44,501 nucleotides of DNA from Alkaliphilus serpentinus (GTDB lineage Bacteria; Bacillota; Clostridia; Peptostreptococcales; Natronincolaceae): contig NZ_WBZB01000015.1 of the NCBI RefSeq assembly GCF_009017255.1, positions 1 through 44,501 of the forward strand. Reading direction: 5' to 3'. Of this stretch, positions 35,801 through 44,501 are shown one piece after another. The notes under the pieces are model-generated. The model worked only from the letters and a program-made list of their open reading frames with translations. It ran no database searches and had not been told where the DNA came from. The position numbers and the translations under genes are program-made. Positions within the stretch are counted from its first letter, which is position 1. Each line of letters opens with the position of its first letter.

Positions 35801-36504
35801 TGGAAGGGTTTGGTCCTAGAGTTGTTTTCACACTACCTATATTTGATGGAATTCCAATAACCGATACGGTTGTTAACACATGGATTATTATGGCCATCCT
35901 GATTGGCTTTTCAATAATTGCTACTCGAAGCTTTGGCAAGATACCACGAGGCATTCAAAATGCTACAGAAGCACTGGTAGATGTCCTGAATAAGCTGACG
36001 GTACAAACCATGGGTGAGGACAAAGTATTCTTTGCTCCTTATATAGGTACCTTATTTTTGTTCCTATTACTTGCTAACCTTTGGGGATTAATTGGTTTTA
36101 GACAGCCTACTGCTGATATAAATACAACCTTTGGTTTAGCGATATTAACCTTTGTTGCAATACATGGCTTTGGCACAAAAAGAAAGGGTGTTGGTGGATA
36201 TTTAAAGGGTTTTTTACAACCCCTACCTTTTATGTTACCCTTAAATATTATTGGCGAGCTAGCCACTCCAATTTCATTGGCCTTCCGTTTGTTTGGTAAT
36301 ATGGTGGGTGGATTCATCATAATGGCATTGCTATACGGTGGCTTAACCAGTTTAAGTGGTGCCCTTGGTTTAAGTTTCTTCCCTGTTTTACAAGCGGGAA
36401 TACCAGTAGTCTTTCATTTGTATTTTGATTTATTCTCAGGGGTGTTACAAACCTTTATATTCGTAATGCTTTCTATGGTATTTATTTCGATGGCAATGGA
36501 TTAA
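35800..36504 (+). CDS. atpB: ATP synthase Fo subunit a
   Basis: 234 residues, five to six membrane helices. The essential Arg lies in ELATPISLAFRLFGNMVGG. It provides the two half-channels for ion access to the c ring. The start overlaps the atpI stop by one base, and AAAGGAGGAG lies upstream. Length normal for clostridial subunit a. Confidence 0.96.
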   Translation: MEGFGPRVVFTLPIFDGIPITDTVVNTWIIMAILIGFSIIATRSFGKIPRGIQNATEALVDVLNKLTVQTMGEDKVFFAPYIGTLFLFLLLANLWGLIGFRQPTADINTTFGLAILTFVAIHGFGTKRKGVGGYLKGFLQPLPFMLPLNIIGELATPISLAFRLFGNMVGGFIIMALLYGGLTSLSGALGLSFFPVLQAGIPVVFHLYFDLFSGVLQTFIFVMLSMVFISMAMD

Positions 36505-36521
36505 TTAACTTTATCACCTAA

Positions 36522-37088
<567 letters not shown>

Positions 37089-37119
37089 AAACAAATAAAT
37101 TTAAAATGATAATTTATGA

Positions 37120-37410
<291 letters not shown>

Positions 37411-37454
37411 GCAGAAGAGGATTGCTCCCAAAACAATAGAAAGGAGGCAAAGGG

Positions 37455-37951
37455 ATGACATTTTTAGGATTAGTTGAATTGAACTGGACCTTCTTCTTTA
37501 TGATTGTGAACTTCTTAGTTTTATATCTTGTTCTAAAAAAGTTTTTATTTAAACCTGTTACAGAGTTTATGAATAACAGAGCAAAGAATATAGAAGATGC
37601 CTTCAAGGAGGCAGAGGATAAGAAGTACGAAGCCCAAGCCCTTTATGTTGATTATAAAGATAAGCTTGATCATATTAAGGAAGAACGAACTCAGATTATT
37701 AAAGATGCAACCAAAAGAGCAGAAGAACGAAGCGATGAAATCATAAAGGCGGCTCAACAGGAGGCAAAGGAAATAATTCAAAGAGCCAATGTGGATATAG
37801 CTAGGGAAAGACAAAAAGTAATTAATGATCTTAAGGATCAAATATCTACCCTTGCTATGATGGCAGCCTCTAAGGTCATCGAAAAGGAGTTGGATGAAAA
37901 GGCTCACCAACAATTAATCCAGCAATTTATTGATGAGGTAGGGGATACAAC

Positions 37952-37964
<13 letters not shown>
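37455..37964 (+). CDS. atpF: ATP synthase Fo subunit b
   Basis: 169 residues. One N-terminal membrane helix (about residues 10-30), then a long charged coiled coil (residues 45-150) forming the peripheral stalk. GAAAGGAGG precedes ATG 37455. It overlaps atpH by 13 bases. Confidence 0.95.
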
Positions 37965-40028
<2,064 letters not shown>

Positions 40029-40060
40029 ACGGTTAATAAATTTAACCGGGAGGTGAGAAT

Positions 40061-40924
40061 TTGGCTGGTCTAGGAATGCGGGACATTAAAAGACGGATAA
40101 AGAGTGTTAACAGCACTAAGCAGATAACGAAGGCTATGGAGTTGGTTTCTTCTGCTAAGCTACGTAAGGCGAAGGAGAGTTTAGAAAAAACAAGACCCTA
40201 CTTTACCATGATGGGTGAAACCATTAATGAAATCATCGCCTCCACCAAGGGCATCAAGCATGAATACCTTATATCCAGAGAAGTTAAAAAAACAGGGTAT
40301 ATTGTTATTACTGCAGATAGAGGTCTTTGCGGCGGTTACAATTCCAATGTAATTAAAAAGGCAACAAGCCATATGGAGGATAAGGAGCGGGTATCGGTTA
40401 TAGCCATCGGGCAAAAGGGCCGTGATTTCTTTAAAAAGCAAAATTACGACTTAGATGGAGAGTTTGTATATGTTTTAGAAAATCCAACCTTCATTACGGC
40501 CCAAAGTATAGGAAACCTCAGTAGAGAGCTTTATAAGCAACAACTAGTTGACGAGGTATATCTTGTGTATACAGAATTTGTCAGTACCATAAGTCAGAAA
40601 CCCAAGATGGTTAAGCTCTTACCCTTAGAGGTAGAGGTTGGTAATTCGGTACTCAAGGATAGGGATGAAAGGATGACCTATGAGCCTTCCCCTGAAGCTG
40701 TCCTTGGATATTTGATACCTAAGTATATTGATAGTATGATCTATGGGGCCATGGTGGAGTCTTCAGCCAGTGAACAGGGAGCAAGAAGGGTGGCAATGGA
40801 GAGCGCCACTGATAATGCTGAAGATATGATTGATAGCTTAAAGCTTCAGTATAACCGAGCAAGACAAGCCTCCATCACTCAAGAAATTGCAGAAATTGTT
40901 GGTGGAGCAGAAGCGTTAAAATAG
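40061..40924 (+). CDS. atpG: ATP synthase F1 subunit gamma
   Basis: 287 residues from a TTG start behind GGGAGGTGAG; ATG 40076 is a weaker alternative. N-terminal MRDIKRRIKSVNSTKQITKAMELVSSAK (start of it) and C-terminal RARQASITQEIAEIVGGAEAL are the two helices of the central shaft. A 188-base gap holding a heptamer repeat element separates it from atpD. Confidence 0.95.
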   Translation: MAGLGMRDIKRRIKSVNSTKQITKAMELVSSAKLRKAKESLEKTRPYFTMMGETINEIIASTKGIKHEYLISREVKKTGYIVITADRGLCGGYNSNVIKKATSHMEDKERVSVIAIGQKGRDFFKKQNYDLDGEFVYVLENPTFITAQSIGNLSRELYKQQLVDEVYLVYTEFVSTISQKPKMVKLLPLEVEVGNSVLKDRDERMTYEPSPEAVLGYLIPKYIDSMIYGAMVESSASEQGARRVAMESATDNAEDMIDSLKLQYNRARQASITQEIAEIVGGAEALK

Positions 40925-41088
40925 TGAAAAATGAAAAGTGAAAAATGAAAAGTGAAGAAAAGTGTAAAATGAAAATAAGTAGGATATCAGTCGTTAGTTG
41001 TTTACGATTAAAATCTAATCAATATTAGATTCATAGATGTTTGCTAATCTTTCATAACTTTTAACTTTTAACTTTACACTTTTAACTA
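40924..41088. repeat. heptamer-armed palindromic element inside the atp operon (copy F)
   Basis: The left arm (40924-40976) has AAAAGTGA/AAAATGA units. The right arm (41053-41088) has TTTTAAC/TTTACAC units that can pair with it. The core holds AATCTAAT…ATTAGATT. No terminator-like T run sits directly after a strong stem, so read-through into atpD is expected. Confidence 0.7.
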
Positions 41089-41109
41089 TCTTTTTTAGAA
41101 GGAGGTTAG

Positions 41110-42507
<1,398 letters not shown>

Positions 42508-42515
42508 GTGAAGAG

Positions 42516-42923
42516 ATGGCTGAAAAGTTTCATCTCCAGATAATAACCCCCCATAGGATTTTTCTGGATGATAAAGTAGAAAGGGTAATTATAAGATCGA
42601 CTGAGGGTGATTTTGCCATCCTTCATGATCATATACCTATGGTTACCCCCTTGAGGATAGGTAAAATGACAATTATCAATGAAGGTAAGTCTAGAGAAGC
42701 CGCTATGGCTGGAGGCTTTGTTCATATAGATTTGGACAAGACTGTTGTAATGCTAGATGCAGCAGAGTGGCCAGATGAAATAGATGTAAACAGAGCCAAA
42801 AAGGCTAAGGAAAGGGCAGAGGATAGGCTAAAAAACAATCATGGAAATATAGACCAAATAAGAGCCGAAATAGCCCTCAATAAAGCATTAAATAGACTAA
42901 ACCTTGTTGAGAAACACAAATAA
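42516..42923 (+). CDS. atpC: ATP synthase F1 subunit epsilon
   Basis: 135 residues. N-terminal beta-sandwich with FHLQIITPHRIFLDD and GDFAILHDHIPMVTPL, then a C-terminal two-helix hairpin rich in Lys/Ala (RAKKAKERAEDRL). It inhibits ATP hydrolysis and couples gamma to the c ring. Last gene of the operon before a terminator. Confidence 0.95.
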   Translation: MAEKFHLQIITPHRIFLDDKVERVIIRSTEGDFAILHDHIPMVTPLRIGKMTIINEGKSREAAMAGGFVHIDLDKTVVMLDAAEWPDEIDVNRAKKAKERAEDRLKNNHGNIDQIRAEIALNKALNRLNLVEKHK

Positions 42924-42984
42924 ATGAAGTTAATGATTGAAGATTGAGATTTGAATCATCAATTAATTCAATTTCAAAAAAGCT

Positions 42985-43013
42985 AAAAGCTGACCCAAAA
43001 GGTCAGCTTTTTT
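42985..43013. terminator. terminator after atpC, possibly bidirectional
   Basis: AAAAGCTGACC and GGTCAGCTTTT pair around CAAAA, with T6 on the plus strand and an A run before the stem that could serve the minus-strand gene ending at 43022. Confidence 0.88.
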
Positions 43014-43021
43014 GATTCACT

Positions 43022-43438
43022 TTAATAGGAAATAGCATCGAACTCCTGTTGTTGGGGATTATCCTCTTCAATGGTTATATATAGCTTAACGGGCAAGCTT
43101 ACAATCACCTGATAAGTTTCGCTAATCCAACCCATATCTGCATGTATGGATAATGGAGAAATCTCTTCCGATAAACGATGAAGTCTTACCCTTCCATCCT
43201 TTATTTCAAGCTTACCTATATACTCCTTACCTCCAAAATTAAAGGGAAAGTCTATAAATTCTGATTCGCTACTTTCTGTTAAAGGAAAGCGATAGATAAC
43301 TTCATTATCAAGATTTAACACAATATGTTTACCATCAGCAGATGTATTTAAAAGCAATGGTATTGTAAATAAAGATATAATACTGATAATCAATATAGCA
43401 CCTATTAGTATTTTGTCACCTGTAGTCATGAATTTCAT
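43022..43438 (-). CDS. NusG domain II-containing membrane-anchored protein
   Basis: 138 residues from the ATG at 43438, chosen because GGAGG lies 7 bases upstream on the minus strand; the frame extends to 43504 but through the leader hairpin. One N-terminal membrane helix (about residues 8-30), then a beta-rich outer domain with DGRVRLHRLSEE and YQVIVSLPVKLYITIE, the pattern of NusG_II (DUF) proteins. The two Cys often seen in that family's ICLP motif are absent here (IVSLP). These proteins often occur with FMN-transfer or Gx transporter genes in clostridia, but none is next to it here. Function not established. Confidence 0.75.
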   Translation of the reverse strand: MKFMTTGDKILIGAILIISIISLFTIPLLLNTSADGKHIVLNLDNEVIYRFPLTESSESEFIDFPFNFGGKEYIGKLEIKDGRVRLHRLSEEISPLSIHADMGWISETYQVIVSLPVKLYITIEEDNPQQQEFDAISY

Positions 43439-43463
43439 CTCTATACCTCCATCAGTAACATAA

Positions 43464-43492
43464 CCACACAGATGATGAGTTCCTCCGTGTGG
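43464..43492 (-). promoter_or_regulatory. leader hairpin upstream of NusG_II gene
   Basis: On the minus strand CCACACGGA pairs with TCTGTGTGG (nine pairs, one wobble) around GGAACTCATCA, about 26 bases upstream of the start codon. It encloses a GGAGG of its own. No riboswitch class could be assigned. Confidence 0.35.
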
Positions 43493-43589
43493 CCACTTGA
43501 CCAATTAACTACTTATCTACTATAATTATGTGAACCTATACATATTATAAACGATTTATCGCTAGTTGACAATAAAGAGGATAATAAGA

Positions 43590-43680
43590 CAATTAAGAAT
43601 GAAGAATTGAGAGAAAAATTAGTAATGAGGAAATAATATTTCCATTCAATTTTCAACTTTCGTCTTTCAACTTTTAATTA
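43590..43680. repeat. heptamer-armed palindromic element (copy G)
   Basis: The left arm 43590-43626 has AATTAAG/AATGAAG units. The core GGAAATAATATTTCC (43629-43643) is palindromic. The right arm 43644-43680 has TTTCAAC-type units. It lies in the 43439-43807 gap, which otherwise holds only the leader hairpin and AT-rich sequence. Confidence 0.65.
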
Positions 43681-43807
43681 TATGGGTAGTATTTATCTGT
43701 AAAGGCAAAACTATTTTTAGAAAAACATTGATGGATATATAAAGAAGGTTTAAAAAGTCTTTAATTACTAATTATTAATTACTAGTTGATTTTACTGGAG
43801 GGATAAT

Positions 43808-44356
43808 ATGTCTGATGATAAGTTAAAGAGAACAATTGAATTTGCCATACATGGTGCTCCTGAGTTAAAACTTCAAGAGAAAAGAATATGGCTTGGAGAG
43901 TTTAGAGAAAGGGTAGTTATGGCTTTAACCCTTGAAGATACCAATAAAACCCTAGCTATAGATAAAATTCAGGAAGGTATTAGAGATCCTGAGGCTGAAA
44001 TGATCATTGTAAATAATCGAGTACCCATAGAGATTATGTCCAAATATATGAAGCTTGCAAAAAACTTTAATAAGGAATACAAGACTGTAGATGCCATCAG
44101 CCATAAAGCGATGGGTGTGGTAATAGCCAGCAGAAGGGCAGTTAACAGGGAAGATGTAGTGTTGGAGATTCCTGTAATACCAGAAAAATTTAAAAACATC
44201 AATCATAAGGAGCTCTGCCCTCAATGCTACAATCAGCTTAAAGAGATTTCATCTGAGTATAGTAAAGAGTTTAAGCGCCTCAATGTAATAGATCGGATGG
44301 TAGGGATAAAATGTGGGGCATGCGAAAGGGATATCGACGGAGGACCGTTGATGTAG
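43808..44356 (+). CDS. YueI-like (DUF1694) protein with C-terminal zinc ribbon
   Basis: 182 residues. The first 130 or so match the YueI/DUF1694 pattern: FAIHGAPELKLQEKRIWLGEFRERVVMALT, followed by a small alpha/beta region with MIIVNNRVPIEI. The last 50 residues add CPQC (near residue 139) and CGAC (near residue 172), a probable zinc ribbon not part of the usual YueI length. Cytoplasmic. GGAGGG precedes the ATG. Function unknown for the family; the ribbon suggests RNA, DNA or protein contacts. Confidence 0.75.
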   Translation: MSDDKLKRTIEFAIHGAPELKLQEKRIWLGEFRERVVMALTLEDTNKTLAIDKIQEGIRDPEAEMIIVNNRVPIEIMSKYMKLAKNFNKEYKTVDAISHKAMGVVIASRRAVNREDVVLEIPVIPEKFKNINHKELCPQCYNQLKEISSEYSKEFKRLNVIDRMVGIKCGACERDIDGGPLM

Positions 44357-44367
44357 AGGACTAAACC

Positions 44368-44501
44368 AGTGAATAAACTAATAGTGAATAGTGAATAGTT
44401 AAAAACTACAAGTGGTAAGTTAAAAGTGAAAATATAAATCTTAATGAAAAGAACAATGTTGAATGTTAAATGTTGAATGTTTATAATGAACCCATAGGGT
44501 G
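44368..44501. repeat. heptamer repeats at window end (copy H and a following arm)
   Basis: AATAGTG units (44368-44402) are followed by AATGTTGAATGTTA units (44455-44483) like the left arm of copies D and E. The element continues outside the window. Confidence 0.55.

Noticed and set aside
43439-43504. Leader of NusG_II gene as c-di-GMP (GEMM) riboswitch because of GTTACTGATGG
   Set aside because: The rest of the GEMM core is missing, and the matching piece overlaps the ribosome site.
43438-43504. Longer start of NusG_II protein (TTG at 43504)
   Set aside because: It would encode the leader hairpin and upstream region; GGAGG lies correctly before the ATG at 43438.

Overview
The window looks like chromosomal DNA of a low-to-mid GC, anaerobic, spore-former-type Firmicute of class Clostridia, most like the Alkaliphilus group. 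Evidence is the gene order (rho-rpmE-tdk ... yqhQ-prmC-prfA; fha-ftsW-pbpA; sua5-ptp-rpiB-upp-comEB-tagO-wecB-atp), strong GGAGG ribosome sites, six TTG starts and a Na+-type F1Fo ATP synthase with a fused c subunit. The genus is inference. No rRNA, tRNA or CRISPR array was seen.

Layout. 1-4.5 kb: the tail of one alpha/beta hydrolase, a second alpha/beta hydrolase, a thiolase-fold KAS III-like enzyme with an altered catalytic triad, an acyl-CoA:carboxylate CoA-transferase and an SDR reductase; together they suggest an undefined CoA-linked acyl pathway. 4.7-9.5 kb: two tandem glpX genes, rho, rpmE and tdk. 9.6-14.7 kb: a complete branched-chain amino-acid-type ABC importer (livKHMGF) with a large REP-like hairpin between livK and livH. 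14.7-19.7 kb: metal resistance, csoR-copA (copper) and arsR-acr3-arsC (arsenic), each behind a promoter carrying a visible operator. 19.8-20.4 kb: one unknown gene on the minus strand, then about 0.8 kb without genes. 21.2-34.9 kb: housekeeping genes (yqhQ, prmC, prfA, a ZIP transporter, an FHA-FtsW-PBP cell-wall set, sua5, an arginine-phosphatase-like protein, rpiB, upp, comEB, tagO/wecA, wecB). 35.1-42.9 kb: the complete atp operon. 43.0-44.4 kb: a NusG-II protein on the minus strand and a YueI-like protein with an added zinc ribbon.

How parts work together. livKHMGF suggests amino-acid uptake, which fits an amino-acid-fermenting anaerobe. CopA/CsoR export copper. ArsC reduces arsenate to arsenite for Acr3. 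The ATP synthase has a complete Na+ site in its single c subunit. Its fused c subunit has lost the carboxylate of the second hairpin, which implies a mixed rotor with a lower ion-to-ATP ratio.

Most unusual non-coding content. (i) Many intergenic gaps carry an element with tandem heptamers at both ends and a small palindrome in the core; one lies inside the atp operon and one supplies the end of rpiB. (ii) A second family sits directly behind rho-independent terminators (rpmE, tagO, and a decayed copy behind prfA). Its long copy contains a GC-rich, highly structured segment that may be an orphan HEARO/omega-type RNA. These two families and the 0-4.5 kb enzyme cluster are the best candidates for something undescribed.
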